A stretch of 64,000 nucleotides of DNA from Pseudoips prasinana. Lineage: Eukaryota > Arthropoda > Insecta > Lepidoptera > Nolidae. This document shows, piece after piece, positions 33,111 through 43,412 of this stretch. The position numbers and the translations under genes are program-made. Position 1 is the stretch's first letter. Each line of letters begins with the position of its first letter. Where the stretch lies: NCBI GenBank assembly GCA_951640165.1, contig OX621246.1:3125001-3189000 (forward strand). The letters run 5' to 3'. The notes beneath the pieces were generated by a model. The model was not told where the DNA came from and did no database searches. It was given only the letters and a program-made list of their open reading frames with translations.

Positions 33111-33967
33111 AATAAAGTAAAAATAAATGTGCTTTAAACCGAATAATGTATTATGTACAATGTGTGCCTACAGTGCACACATTGTACATACATTGTGCAG
33201 TGGTTTTCTGAACTAAAAATAGGTATGAAGATTTTTTTTTTATTTCAGACATTGCTAAAATGAATTGTAGAATTTTAAGTGGTGGTGGAAATTTAAATAC
33301 GTGAAGAGGAATGTTTTAAATTTATTCTTACCTGGTATCTTGCGTGCATCTGTCTATGTAGAAGCCCATAGCCGAAAAATAAACGATGAGACAGAGAGAG
33401 AGTACGCGCAGGAAAAACTACCTATCTTCAATGCTACCAAATTAAATGTAATTCGGCAGAGTTCTAGAGTAAAATCTGTTTTATTATATAACAATCTGCC
33501 AATATAATTTAAAGTAATACAGACTTAAGCTATTGAAAACAAATTTATTGAAAAGCTATTATAGTATAAATAAGTTCATAAATGACAAAAGTAATAATGT
33601 ATTCTTGACCCTTATGTATGAAGGTTGGTTGATGGTTTTTTAAATTAAATTTATACGTAATGTTAGGATCTTATTGCAGAAAAAAATTGTCAACGCAGTT
33701 AAAATTGTTAAAATTAAATTACTTGTAACATATTACGCTCAATAGCATACTTGACAATATTATAGTATTAATATTAATAAAGTAGACTCTATCATTGACC
33801 CTTTTTATCATGTTTTTTAGTCTGTTGTAGCCCAATTAAGCTAACCACGGGTTCACTATTTTTTACTTCATGTTGCTTTGAAATTTTTACATAGGTAGTT
33901 TATAAATTTAAATTTCCACGTAATTTTTACCTCTGACAATCTACTCATATATTAAATAATTTCCAAT
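33111..33967. other. Non-coding stretch
   Basis: No gene. A short palindromic pair 'acaatgtgtgcctac'/'gtgcacacattgta' lies near 33158-33190. Confidence 0.35.
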
Positions 33968-34036
33968 TTATGTGCACCTTAAAAGTAAGAAAGAAAAATT
34001 AAGTAACAAGAGATGAGGTTTCACAAAAGTACTTAC

Positions 34037-34174
34037 TGCCAGTAGACCTGCAAGAGGATTATTTATAACTATACTACGTTCTCCATTTCCATTCATATCT
34101 CGTTGTGAACAGACGTGAACTTGAAACGAATTCGCGCCCGGCCCAGATAGCGCAACTATTGCACTAAATTGCAT
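34037..34174 (-). CDS. Candidate first coding exon, unrecognised
   Basis: It runs from ATG at 34174 for exactly 46 codons to a canonical donor (GCA|GTAAGT, phase 0) at 34036. The peptide begins MQFSAIVALSGPGANSF and ends SIVINNPLAGLLA. Upstream on the same strand are TATA-like words (34263-34248) and an Inr-like TCAGGT at 34234-34229. The composition is far more balanced than the surroundings. No downstream exon is identified and I do not recognise the family. Confidence 0.3.
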
Positions 34175-34349
34175 GATAACCTTAGCGAACTAGGCGTTAT
34201 AAACTGTTAGGAACATGTGAATCATTTCACCTGAGGCCATGTTCCAGCTTTTATACGTATATAAACTTACTGAGCGAAGAACTTAGTAAAGTAACGGAAT
34301 TGTTTGAATGGAGGAATGTATATATAAATATGTAACGTATATGTCGTGT

Positions 34350-34600
34350 GTACGTAGCCTAGTTGGTAGTGCTCCTGCCTACGAAGCTGCTGGTCCTGGG
34401 TTCGAATCCCGGTAAGTGCAAATATTTGTGTGATGAGCACGAATATTTGTTTCTGAGTCATGGATGTTTTCTATGTGTTTAAGTATTTATTTATCTATAT
34501 AAGTATGTATGTTGTCGCCTGGTACCCGTAGTACAGCTTTACTTAGTTTGGGGCTAGGATGATCTGTAAGTCATTGTCCCTAGATATTATTATTATTATT
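34350..34600 (+). repeat. tRNA-derived SINE, family A, copy 3 (reference)
   Basis: A box tagcctagttgg and B box ggttcgaatcc both match the Pol III consensus. Body: 'gtaagtgcaaatatttgtgt', 'ctgagtcatggatg', 'acttagtttggggctaggat'. Tail (ATT)n. Confidence 0.9.
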
Positions 34601-35157
34601 AATTTTACCTTTTTCATAAAGGTAGAACGTTCTACCTATATTCAATGAGTTCCTTTTGTGTATGTATGTTCATCGAATATTCATTCCGTCTTGGTTTACG
34701 GTATCGCTTAGAGGCTGTTTGGTACCCCATACCATCCTGTGGGTGTCATAAAAGGTATACAGCATGTAGTCGGGTCGGGCAGGAGCGTCCTCTGTGTACT
34801 AGCTACTACCTAACTGTGGTCGCTATATGATATCAGGCTAATGATAGGTCCTGTCAAAATCGGTCGAGGCCCAGGTTGGGCGGACAAAAATATTAGAAAT
34901 TGGTATTCCAATTTCTTACATTATTGAACTAGGCCGATTCGCAACAGTGGATTCCGATACCAAGACTTACAAGTACTAACAGTTTTTAGAATCAGCGTGT
35001 TCACGACAACGTCATTCGATATAGCGGTTTTCGACTTATGTGTTTCCGAACTGGCGTACCACTCTTATTTTTTTCGTAATAGTGTGCGTCGCAATAACGT
35101 CATTCGAATCTTCATATCACTCCCGCGACCATACCTTATTCACACGCGACCATATGA
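34601..35157. other. Non-coding stretch
   Basis: No supported gene or recognised repeat. Confidence 0.3.
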
Positions 35158-35382
35158 TCCCAAACTAAACAGTACATGTACTATAGAAACCAGATAACTG
35201 ATATATTACATATACTACTTATTTTATATACTACTTACTTTGGAAATATATACATACGCCTATAGATATTTACACCCGAGACAAATAGACATGTACACAA
35301 ATGTTTGTTCTGTGTGGGAATCGAACCCACGACTTGCGGCATGAAAGGCAAGTATCTACCAAGCACGCCAACCTGCCCGTAA
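35158..35382 (-). repeat. SINE family C copy
   Basis: On the minus strand the head 'ttggcgtgcttggtagatac' and B box gggttcgattccc are followed by 'acagaacaaacatttgtgta' and 'tttgggatcatatgg'. Confidence 0.75.
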
Positions 35383-35749
35383 GTCATCTTTTTTATCATA
35401 TTTTCGCATAGAAATGTATTAACAGAATGTATGATTTTCTTCTACCTCACTTAAGAAAACATATTATCACAAAGCAATTAACATTTCATTATTCTAAACC
35501 AATTCACGATGTTTCAAATTATACTGGTGATGGTCTGAAGGCCGAACAATGTCGGTTGTATTCTATTCACCTCCCACGATCTCCTGACCTCTGGGTTCAC
35601 ATGGCCAAATGAAATCAGATGCATCAATCATCTTACAATCATGCGAAGGCACATATTGTATATTTCATTGTGATTCTAGGTACGGTTAAAGTGTATCTTG
35701 TGAATTATGATATTAGTATTAACTTATTTATAAATATCAGAAAGGCTCT

Positions 35750-35865
35750 CGAGTGGTAACCATGAACCGGAAGACCCAGTGTGGGCAAGCCCCCTACAAG
35801 ATGGACCGAGGTAGCGCGTCTTTGGGAGAAGCTTTTGTCATCTATGGACGTCTCGCGGTGGATAA
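35750..35865 (+). pseudogene. LINE ORF2 C-terminal fragment
   Basis: The frame TGRPSVGKPPTRWTE is the same 'GRPPTRW' tail as at 2481. It is interrupted shortly after and no other domain is present. Confidence 0.5.
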
Positions 35866-35869
35866 TTTT

Positions 35870-36519
35870 ATTTTATTTTATTTTCCAATTTCGAAAACTT
35901 ACAGCTAACAGGTTACAATTATTTCAGATTATTAAAAAAGAGATGGTCAATTAAAAGTTTTGTTAGGATATCCTCGCACGCATATCTACTATGTTATTAA
36001 TGCAGATATTTATAACTTTTTTTTTATTGCCTTAGGAAGCAGACGAGCTAGCGGCCCACCTGATGGTAAGTGGTAACCGCTGCTCATGGACATTCGCAGT
36101 GCCAGGAGGCACAGCAAACCGCTGCCTACCGTGATATTAGTACTCTTTTTAAACCTCGTTTGAAGAAGGACATGTCGTAGCGCTGGGGAAACGCCGCAGC
36201 AGGTAATTCATTCAACTATAAGACTGTTAATTAATTAAATTGGTTGCTATTACTCATAAACTCATTACACATGGTTTTTTTTATGCTTGAAGCACTTGAG
36301 TGAAAGAGGTCGATTTCGACTCTCTGACTTACAGTGTTATATGTACGGCTCCCACTGATTAAGAACGAGTTCTGCCTGTAATTGCAATGGGTACCAGGCG
36401 TATGCAGAATGTCCTGTCACCTAAGAAATGCTGACGGCATGCGGAGAACGAAGCGGAGGAGTAAGAAATGATGATGATAATAAAATATAATGGATTCCTA
36501 GGTAAGTTGAAATACTCAA
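35870..36519. other. Non-coding stretch with a repeat fragment 36030-36210
   Basis: 'cccacctgatggtaagtggt', 'aaccgctgctcatggacatt' and 'caaaccgctgcctacc' belong to a lepidopteran repeat related to family G. The rest is unrecognised. Confidence 0.4.
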
Positions 36520-36521
36520 GA

Positions 36522-36640
36522 ACTGCAGGTATGATGCAGTGCTTAAGACAGTCGCCTGGCCAAGTCGTGCCGGAGTTCGTTTCCTGCGCAAGGCACTATT
36601 TGTGAGACTTTTAAATAGTTGTTCTGAGTCTAGATGTAAT
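36522..36640 (+). repeat. SINE family B, 5' half
   Basis: 'gcaggtatgatgcagtgctt', 'gttcgtttcctgcgcaaggc' and 'gttgttctgagtctagatgt' are seen. Family F text then takes over. Confidence 0.55.
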
Positions 36641-36870
36641 GTTCTCCAGGTCGATTACGACTACGGTGGCCAGTCTCAATGGAAACTAGCCATCTGCGCA
36701 GGACATATTATTGTGCACAAGTGTGTGCGCAAACACAGGAGCTCTTTCTATTCCATGACTCTCATGATCCGATGTGACGACTAGCGACACAACCGACAGG
36801 TCAGGTACAGGTACAGGACCGTCGGCTTTACATGCTTTCCGAGGCACGGAAGTATGATACCGCCATATAT
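36641..36870 (+). repeat. Interspersed repeat, family F
   Basis: 'cggtggccagtctcaatgg', 'attgtgcacaagtgtgtgcg', 'ctctttctattccatgactc' and 'aggtcaggtacagg' recur at 49000-49225 (+) and 49905-50125 (-). Confidence 0.7.
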
Positions 36871-36887
36871 TCTTAATTTCCTAAATC

Positions 36888-36970
36888 AAATTATAGCCCG
36901 ACCCGGTATTTGAACCCGGGACCTCATTAAATGCGGTTGAACATGCTACCGCTAGACCAACGAGTGCAGT
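36888..36970 (-). repeat. tRNA-like SINE head (family E)
   Basis: On the minus strand: A-box-like tggtctagcggtag, then 'ggtcccgggttcaaatacc' with a B-box-like core. Confidence 0.55.
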
Positions 36971-37070
36971 GGTGTCTGAATGTACTTTATGTCATGCGTT
37001 ATAATATGTTTGTGAAGTACACAGCAACACAGAAATCAATTATCTTATTATATATCTTATTATATAGACG

Positions 37071-37250
37071 GGCCTGTTGGCGTGGTTGGTAGATACGCTG
37101 CCTTGCACGCCGAAGGTCGTGGGTTCGATTCCCACCCGGGACAAATATTTGTGTGCATGGGCAAGTCTGTTTGTCCTGAGTCTGGGTGTAAATTATCTAT
37201 ATATGTATGTATTTACAAAAGAAAAATAGTATATCAGTTATCTGGTTAAT
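37071..37250 (+). repeat. SINE family C copy
   Basis: Head ttggcgtggttggtagatac, B box gggttcgattccc, 'caaatatttgtgtgcatggg' and 'ctgagtctgggtgtaaat'. The 3' end is truncated. Confidence 0.75.
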
Positions 37251-37271
37251 TAATTTAATTTACGCATAATC

Positions 37272-37372
37272 ACATACATACATAGACTCACGCCTGTCTC
37301 CCAGAGGGGTAGGCAGAGACAACGGACTTCCATTAGTCACGATCCTTGCACACCTCTTTCGCTTCCCATTTA
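37272..37372 (-). pseudogene. LINE ORF2 C-terminal tail
   Basis: On the minus strand it encodes the same KWKSVV..YPSGRQA end as the copy at 37897-38163. It is truncated. Confidence 0.6.
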
Positions 37373-37443
37373 CGCATAATTAATTTAATTTAAATTGGGG
37401 CCAAGTGATATGAGTGAATAAAACTGAACTTATATAATAATAG

Positions 37444-37605
37444 ACTGCAGGTGTGGCACAACGGTAAAGATCAACTACTTGTGTAACCTATAAATAGCTA
37501 CTCTGAGTCGGGGTGTTCCTTGTGCCCGTCAATTATATATTTATAAAGTACCTCGCAACACAGGGAAAAGATTCCCTAGTGCGCGCATTGTCTTTAAAAA
37601 AAATA
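37444..37605 (+). repeat. SINE family B, deleted copy
   Basis: 'actgcaggtgtggcacaacg' jumps to 'actacttgtgtaacctataa', so the B box is deleted. The tail 'gtacctcgcaacacaggg' and 'gcattgtcttta' is intact. Confidence 0.7.
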
Positions 37606-37896
37606 AAAATAATAACAACCTCAGAATTGATCAAGTCTTCACCAGACTTGACCAATTGTAGTATTATCATAATTCTTTAACATACAATACATTATTTTGG
37701 AACAAAACTATTAAAATTGAAATACCCTAACGACAATAAAATTACTCATAACAATATCTATCCAAATAATGGAATTTGTCGAAACTGAAACCATGTTATT
37801 ACCAAATATTACACTTCAACAAAATAAGTGGAAAATATTTTGAAAGATTAACAAGTAAAAAGGTTTACCATTGTATTTTAAAAATATTAAAATTTT

Positions 37897-38163
37897 AGAT
37901 GGTTTGGCCATTTAGAAAGGATGAATGAAAGAAGATTGACAAAAAAAAAGTATACCTGGCCTGTATAACCGGAAGATCCACCTCGTAGAACATTCTCTGA
38001 TCAAATCAGAGACGTACTCAAGAAAGTTCAGGTCAGAAGTACCCTAAACCGGCGAGCATGTATGAAGAATATAATGTCAGTAAACGAAGTGAAAGAGGTG
38101 TGCAAGGATCGTGACAAATGGAAGTCCGTTGTCACTGCCTACCCCTCTGGGAGACAGGCGTGA
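37897..38163 (+). pseudogene. LINE ORF2 C-terminal fragment
   Basis: The 88-codon frame has one stop. It begins RWFGHLERMNERR and ends CKDRDKWKSVVTAYPSGRQA. The 'W.GH..RM' and 'DR..W' patterns are typical of the RTE/jockey-like C-terminus. A '(gtat)n' end follows. Copies also occur at 37272 and 47313. Confidence 0.7.
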
Positions 38164-38204
38164 GTCTATGTATGTATGTAAAATTGTAGAACTCTTGTTT
38201 GTTT

Positions 38205-38345
38205 GTCCCAACACATCATCAGATATGATATCGTTCACTTCTGGACATAGCCCTACCCCAAAGGTTTCTATAACGTTGCCATTTTGAGGGGTTTGCAGTA
38301 GTCACCGCTGACACGCGAGTTGGCGATGGCAGTTAAGCGGTAGTT
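38205..38345 (-). repeat. Interspersed repeat, family R, decayed
   Basis: 'atatcgttcacttctggaca' and 'gacacgcgagttggcgatgg' match the family. Mutated and partial. Confidence 0.45.
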
Positions 38346-38626
38346 AGTAAACAGACTAGTAGTCGGTCGGTCAGACAAGGAGGTTCTGTGTTCAAATTCA
38401 GGGTTGGACCAAAATAATACGTTGAAAAGTTACATTTGGGCTTGCATTTGTCAGACAACGCTATATTATTAAATACTTTTTTGTGAGACCTACTTTAGAT
38501 AAACTATAAAAACTTGAAATGCCATCTTGCATTTGCCAAGATGTCAACTATTGCAATAAAAAAATAGGTTTTCGGTTTAAACCCATGGTTTAAACTGACC
38601 ACCTAAAGATATCTATAAAATAAGTG

Positions 38627-38738
38627 GACTGAAAAGTGTTTTCAGTCCGGTAAAATCCATTGAGTAGTTATTATGTGAAAGAGTAACAAACATCCATCCA
38701 TACTTACAAACTTTCGCGTTTATATTATTAGTAGGATT
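38627..38738 (-). mobile_element. Helitron-like repeat (H1), 5' part
   Basis: On the minus strand: 'tcctactaatataaacgcg'-like start, 'gtatggatggatgtttgtta' and 'ctcaatggatttta'. The 3' hairpin is missing. Confidence 0.6.
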
Positions 38739-38744
38739 TCTTGC

Positions 38745-39220
38745 GTAGATGGCTACTCTCCGTGGAGTTTAGCTGTCCTAGCCAAAATTCGGTTAGGAAC
38801 ACTATTTTTGTCTAGTGTTATTAGATATGATATCCATTTTAGCGACAAATTAACCAAATGGACATTGCGTGCGACAATTTGACGCATTAGCGACACGATT
38901 GGTCGCAAGGCCAAAACCTTGTGGCATCGCAAACGGATATTGCCAACCGGCAAAAACTTGTGACTTGCATTATAAACAAAATTGGGGTCAGGAGGGTCAG
39001 TTAATTTGTTGTGGTTCGCTTGTGGAAAAGTAAACTTAATCTCAACTTATTTATCGGCTCGCCAGTTAGGGTTTTCCAAATAAACAGTATGAATAAAATA
39101 CTTATTGGGATTTTTAAAGTCACATTAAATAGTTTTTTTATTTAACATAAGGACCATAAAAAGCTAATTAAGTAAAAAATAAACGACTGTTTGCTCATGA
39201 CTACAATCGGAAGTTTAAGC
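38745..39220. other. Non-coding stretch
   Basis: No supported gene. The segment 38850-38960 has repeated 'cgacaat/cgcattag/cgacac' words with no family call. Confidence 0.3.
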
Positions 39221-39221
39221 T

Positions 39222-39365
39222 TAACGTGCCCTCCGAAGTATGGAAGCGCTCAGAAATTAAACCACTTTGGTGGCCACCCATCTGTGGTGTATCCGCGAGC
39301 GTAGTTGCTTATCCTCACCGATCACTTTCAGACCGATGAGACCATCTAGCTATGAGCACCTCAAT
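39222..39365 (-). repeat. 5S-rRNA-like SINE copy
   Basis: On the minus strand: 'gtgatcggtgaggataagca', 'gatgggtggccaccaaag' and 'gtggtttaatttctgagcgc' as in the 47990 copy. Confidence 0.65.
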
Positions 39366-39369
39366 ATTT

Positions 39370-40060
39370 AAAATTAGCCGATGACGTTGGTTCAATTCGC
39401 ACTGTACAATTTTCTACTTTTATATTATGTTTATTTTATATGTGTATTTTATTTTATGTTTACTATAATTCCTCCGCGAATATCTATATTAACTAAAATT
39501 TGAACCTTTAAGGTGACATGAAAGACATAACACGATAATGTCACAGAACGTGGTCAAGAAAACCGCATCACAATTTGCTATATCGCTAACTATTATGTTC
39601 AAAGTAAAAACATTAACATATACACGCTAAATTCATTAAAAATATAAAACAATGTACATTAGTAGTAATTTTTAACTGTAAAATTATTGATAATAAACAT
39701 ACAAGGTTAAATTTAAATGTAACCATTAGTGTAATTTGTACCACAGTGTAAAGATGTCTGTACAGAGTTGGATAGTACATATTCACGTTTAAAAAAAAAA
39801 CGACTCTAATATTTCGTTTTGATCATCAGTCTGATATCGTTCACTGCTGGACATGGCCTCCCCAACGGTAGAAAATGTGTTCTAGTCGGACAACGTATAC
39901 ATAAAAAAAAAACAACTAACTTCTTCTGTTTAAAAATAAATATCTTGAGCCACTGAACGAACATACTGTCTGATCCCAAACTATGCAGAGCCTGTATTTT
40001 AGCAAACAGTCAACTGATATATACATCCTTCTAAATACATACTTATCTATACAAATATTA
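39370..40060. other. Non-coding stretch with SINE and R fragments
   Basis: Fragments: 39825-39870 resembles the family R end, and 39960-40060 resembles the SINE C tail. No gene. Confidence 0.4.
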
Positions 40061-40064
40061 TAAA

Positions 40065-40238
40065 GAGGTAACGTTTGTGAGTTTGTGAGATTGTGAATTT
40101 GTGACGTTGTAAGGGGTAATCTCTGGATTTACAGAGCCAATTTTCAAAATTATTTCATTTATGGAGTGTCATAGGCCAAATTTAATAACGCATCACTACT
40201 TAATTTTGAATAATGTAATCCAAGTTGCGGGACAAACG
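40065..40238 (+). repeat. Left part of a Helitron-like repeat interrupted by Transib
   Basis: 'ctatacaaatattataaaga' and 'gtttgtgagtttgtgag' start it, and 'agttgcgggacaaacg' ends it at the insertion. After the Transib the sequence resumes 'ggcggagcc' (43093). The joined text resembles a lepidopteran Helitron-like repeat with a 'gggacaaacg..ggcgga' 3' region. Confidence 0.5.
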
Positions 40239-40273
40239 CACTGTTATTCGCGTAGAACAAACTAGCTGGACAA
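40239..40273 (+). repeat. Transib left terminal inverted repeat (RSS-like)
   Basis: It begins with the heptamer CACTGTT (40239-40245). After a 24-bp spacer comes ACAAAAACA (40270-40278), one base from the V(D)J nonamer ACAAAAACC. Confidence 0.9.
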
Positions 40274-40391
40274 AAACAACTCTTCAATTCCTAATAGTTA
40301 ATTATTAAGATGAACTCATTAGCCCTATACATTAAGGAATACATCTATTAATTTTCGTAATTACCCTCATTAGGCCCGTCATTAAGGTAAG

Positions 40392-40427
40392 TATATAAAG
40401 TGTTGATAATTCAAAGTGCATTCATTT
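40392..40427 (+). promoter_or_regulatory. Transib core promoter: TATA plus Inr
   Basis: TATATAAAG (40392-40400) lies 30 bp upstream of TCATTT (40422-40427), which fits the arthropod initiator TCAKTY. The start codon of exon 1 is about 70 bp further on. The spacing is right, but use is inferred. Confidence 0.5.
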
Positions 40428-40495
40428 GCATTTTTACACCATATTGTTAACATTATTTTAAGTCACTAAAAGAAATTTGTGATAGTGTTTTTGTG

Positions 40496-42839
40496 ATGGA
40501 TTGTGTACATAAGGGTAAGTAGTTTTGTTTTAGTTAATTTTTATCACAGGATCTTCATTATTTAATTTTATTAAATTAAATGTTTCGATAAAAGTGGACT
40601 TTTTCACCCATATTTTTGAATTCAATAGTCAAAATATTACATGTCCACTCATGTCCACTCTGTAAAATCTATTTTATATGATTCTCACAAGTATCTAGTA
40701 GTAATTAGTAGAAAAAAATATTGCGAATTATTTGCACAACTAATTTTTTTCTTTTTTTTTCTTTAAACAGTTTTCACCGTCTCAAAAATGGACTTTTTTG
40801 AAGAATGGCTAAAACACCCGAAGGAAACGCGAAACGTGGAGCTCTTTCGGTTTATATCTTTGAGACATGACTTTGATGGTGTTACGGAGCAGTCCCTGAG
40901 AGACGTCAAGGTCATCATCTCAAAATATTCTTCAAAATTGGCTGAAAAGTGGAGCAGCTGTGCAAGAAACCGAGAGCGGTTCCTAGAGAAGAATTCAACG
41001 TGGCTGAAGGGAGTTGACATATCTTTCGCTGTGTCCGTTTATTTATGTATGCCAAGTACATCTACTGAACCGGGACCTGGAAGACCCTCTAAAGAGTTTG
41101 ATGATTCTAGTCTCAAAACGAAAAGACGACGCATAGATGACCTCTTACAGTCCAGGAGTGCTAGTGAATTAATATACGCTGCTGAGGTGTCAGCGCGTTT
41201 GTCGGGTCAGAGAAGTGTAGCACGTCAAATTAAAGATGTAACTGGTGACCCTTCAATAGCCCATAAAGAGAGTGCAACAAGTGCGTCCAGGTGTCTGACA
41301 AGCGAGGAAGCTTTAGCATACTATGTTGATAGTAAATCAAGTAGCCATAGCTATAAGCAGACTCGGAAGTGGAGCATCAAAGCCGGACATAAGGTATTTC
41401 CGTCATTATACAGTGTTAGAAGGGCAAAAGTAGCTTGCTATCCTCCAGATGAACAGATTACTGTTAACGAAACGCGTGCTGAAATCAAAGTTCAGGCAGT
41501 TCTTGATAAAACTGCGGAACGTTTAGTTTCAGCGCAACAAGAAGTTGTCAGTAGTCTGTTACCTTGCACATCATTCACATTAACCAGTAAGTGGGGTTGT
41601 GACGGAAGTTCCGGTCACAGTTTGTACAAACAAAAATTCACCAACTGTGATAACAGTGATGAGTTTTTGTTTGTATTTTCATTCGTTCCCCTTCAATTGG
41701 GAGACGAAAAAGGTAATATTGTGTGGCAGAATCCTCGGCCCTCTTCTATAATGCATTGTCGCCCAATAAAATTTATCTTTTCTAAGGAAACCAAAGATTT
41801 AACGATAACCGAAACCAATAAGGTTTTAGAAGAGATAAATGCTTTATTGCCGACAACTTGCAAGGTGATGGAGACCGAAGTATCTGTCACACATGTTATG
41901 CTTTTGACAATGATTGACGGGAAGGTTTGCAATACTTTGACCGAAACTTCTTCTTCACAGAAATGTTTTATTTGTGGGGCAACTCCATCAATGATGAATG
42001 ATTTGTCAAAAGAGTTTACGGCGAATAAAGATAATCTTGGTTTTGGTTTGTCTACGTTGCACGCTTGGATTAGGTGCTTTGAATGCTTGCTTCACATTAG
42101 CTATCGACTTAATGTAAAAAAATGGCAACTTAGATCAGCCGAAGACAAAGCTAGTGTGAAGCAACGTTCAGATGACATTAAAAAGCGTTTTAAAAGCGAG
42201 ATGGGCTTGATTGTAGACATACCAAAACCAGGGTTCGGTAACACTAATGACGGAAATACCGCGCGAAGATTTTTTGAAAATCCCGAGGCAAGTGCCGATA
42301 TTACAGGGTTAGATGTTTCACTTATACAAAAATTTAGCATACTACTTCGTACTTTATCATCAGGATATGACATAAATATTGAAAAATTTGTAACCTTAGC
42401 TCAAGAAACCAGACAACTTTACGTAAATCTCTATCCATGGTATTATATGCCCGCGACTGTTCACAAAATACTTCTGCACAGTGGCGAGGTAATTAAATCG
42501 TCACTTCTGCCTATAGGCCAGCTTTCCGAGGAAGCACAGGAAGCTCGGAATAAGGACTGCAGAAGATTTCGTGAACACAACACACGAAAACGATCGCGAA
42601 TAGCTACGAATAGAGATTTACTTAATATGTTATTGATAACATCTGACCCTGTAATAAATGGTTTAAGAGAAATTCCCCGGAAGAAAATAGGTTCATTCCC
42701 TATCGAAGTCCTAGATTTATTAGTTCAACCTAGCTTTAAGGAACAAAATGTTAATATAGTTTCTAGTTTTCATAGTTCTGCCACTCATGATCATGACTAT
42801 TCAATGGATGATTCATCTGATGATAGTGATGATGAGTGA
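40496..42839 (+). CDS. Transib transposase (RAG1-related), spliced
   Basis: It cuts and pastes the element by recognising its RSS-like ends. Exon 1 is 40496-40514 (MDCVHK plus one base). Exon 2 is 40771-42839 and ends TGA; it joins in frame to give 695 aa. Using exon-2 ATG (40788) as residue 1 (683 aa): GPGRP near 96-100 and KTKRRR at 111-115 recall the RAG1 nonamer-binding region and a nuclear signal. Catalytic residues are Asp272 (WGCDGSSGH), Asp377 (MIDGKVCN) and Glu585 (EARNKDCRRFR). Zinc ligands are Cys393/Cys396 and His559/His564 (HKILLH), the CxxC/HxxxxH pattern of RAG1. It has NDGNTARRFF (487-496), an acidic tail from about 668, and no stops or frameshifts. The alternative start at 40788 loses only 12 residues. 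Confidence 0.95.
40515..40770 (+). other. Intron in the Transib transposase gene
   Basis: Donor GTAAGT at 40515 and acceptor TTTCTTTAAACAG ending at 40770 after a long pyrimidine tract. Removing 256 bp keeps the frame (AAG G|TT TTC). Inferred from splice signals; no transcript is available. Confidence 0.7.
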
Positions 42840-43029
42840 TCGATTTAGTTTTTAAGTAGGTATTTTATGTATCTGATATTAGATTTTATAGTTACATTTA
42901 TAGTTAAATTTATTTATAAAATTGTTTAAAAATATATTGTGTTTTTATTTCACTATACCTGCTCAAACGACCAATGGACCTCAAATAGTATTATGACCCT
43001 TATATCTTTGCTTAATAACCTCATTTATA

Positions 43030-43035
43030 AATAAA
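43030..43035 (+). terminator. Possible Transib polyadenylation signal
   Basis: AATAAA lies about 190 bp after the stop codon and 18 bp before the right inverted repeat. Confidence 0.35.
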
Positions 43036-43052
43036 AATCGAAACAAATAATA

Positions 43053-43087
43053 TTGTCCAGCTAGCTTGTTCTACACGAACCACTGTG
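43053..43087 (-). repeat. Transib right terminal inverted repeat (CACAGTG heptamer)
   Basis: Read inward on the minus strand it starts CACAGTG, identical to the consensus RAG heptamer. The nonamer position reads ACAATATTA, a weaker match. Confidence 0.9.
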
Positions 43088-43412
43088 AAACGGGCGGAGC
43101 CAAAAATATTTGAATGAATTTATATAAACCACAAAATAAGAATCCGAATACGAAGTATGCTTGTGGGTCACTTGAAATTGATCTAGACTAGATCATTAAC
43201 ATTAAAAAAAATATAATATCGATTAAAGAAATGGTTAACATCAACGTAAAATTTAAATCTGTCACAATAAACTTACTACAAATTTAAAAATAAAAGTACA
43301 ACGTCCAAAATTTCAAATGATGAATGAAAATACAGTCCTCTATTATACTCTATATTTTGTGGCAGTGGTGTTTCGGTGAAGCAGTGAAAACCTCCTAGTT
43401 TAACTGTAATTT

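Larger units (their letters stand above)
40239..43087 (+). mobile_element. Complete Transib DNA transposon
   Basis: It is 2849 bp. The 35-bp terminal inverted repeats (40239-40273 and 43053-43087) match at 30 of 35 positions. A perfect 5-bp target duplication, aaacg, lies at 40234-40238 and 43088-43092. Five-bp GC-containing duplications and ends starting with a CAC heptamer are the Transib signature. It encodes one spliced transposase with all catalytic residues, so it may be functional or very recently dead. It sits in an older Helitron-like repeat. Confidence 0.95.

Noticed and set aside
37071..37140. Functional tRNA gene
   Set aside because: The Pol III boxes are good, but the sequence continues into the SINE C body and does not close a clean cloverleaf acceptor stem.
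40310..40390. Repeated CATTARG words as transposase-binding sites in the Transib
   Set aside because: The words are short, AT-rich and unevenly spaced, and no matching set is clear at the right end.
41693..42373. Minus-strand frames inside the Transib gene
   Set aside because: They are antisense shadows of the transposase with no motifs.
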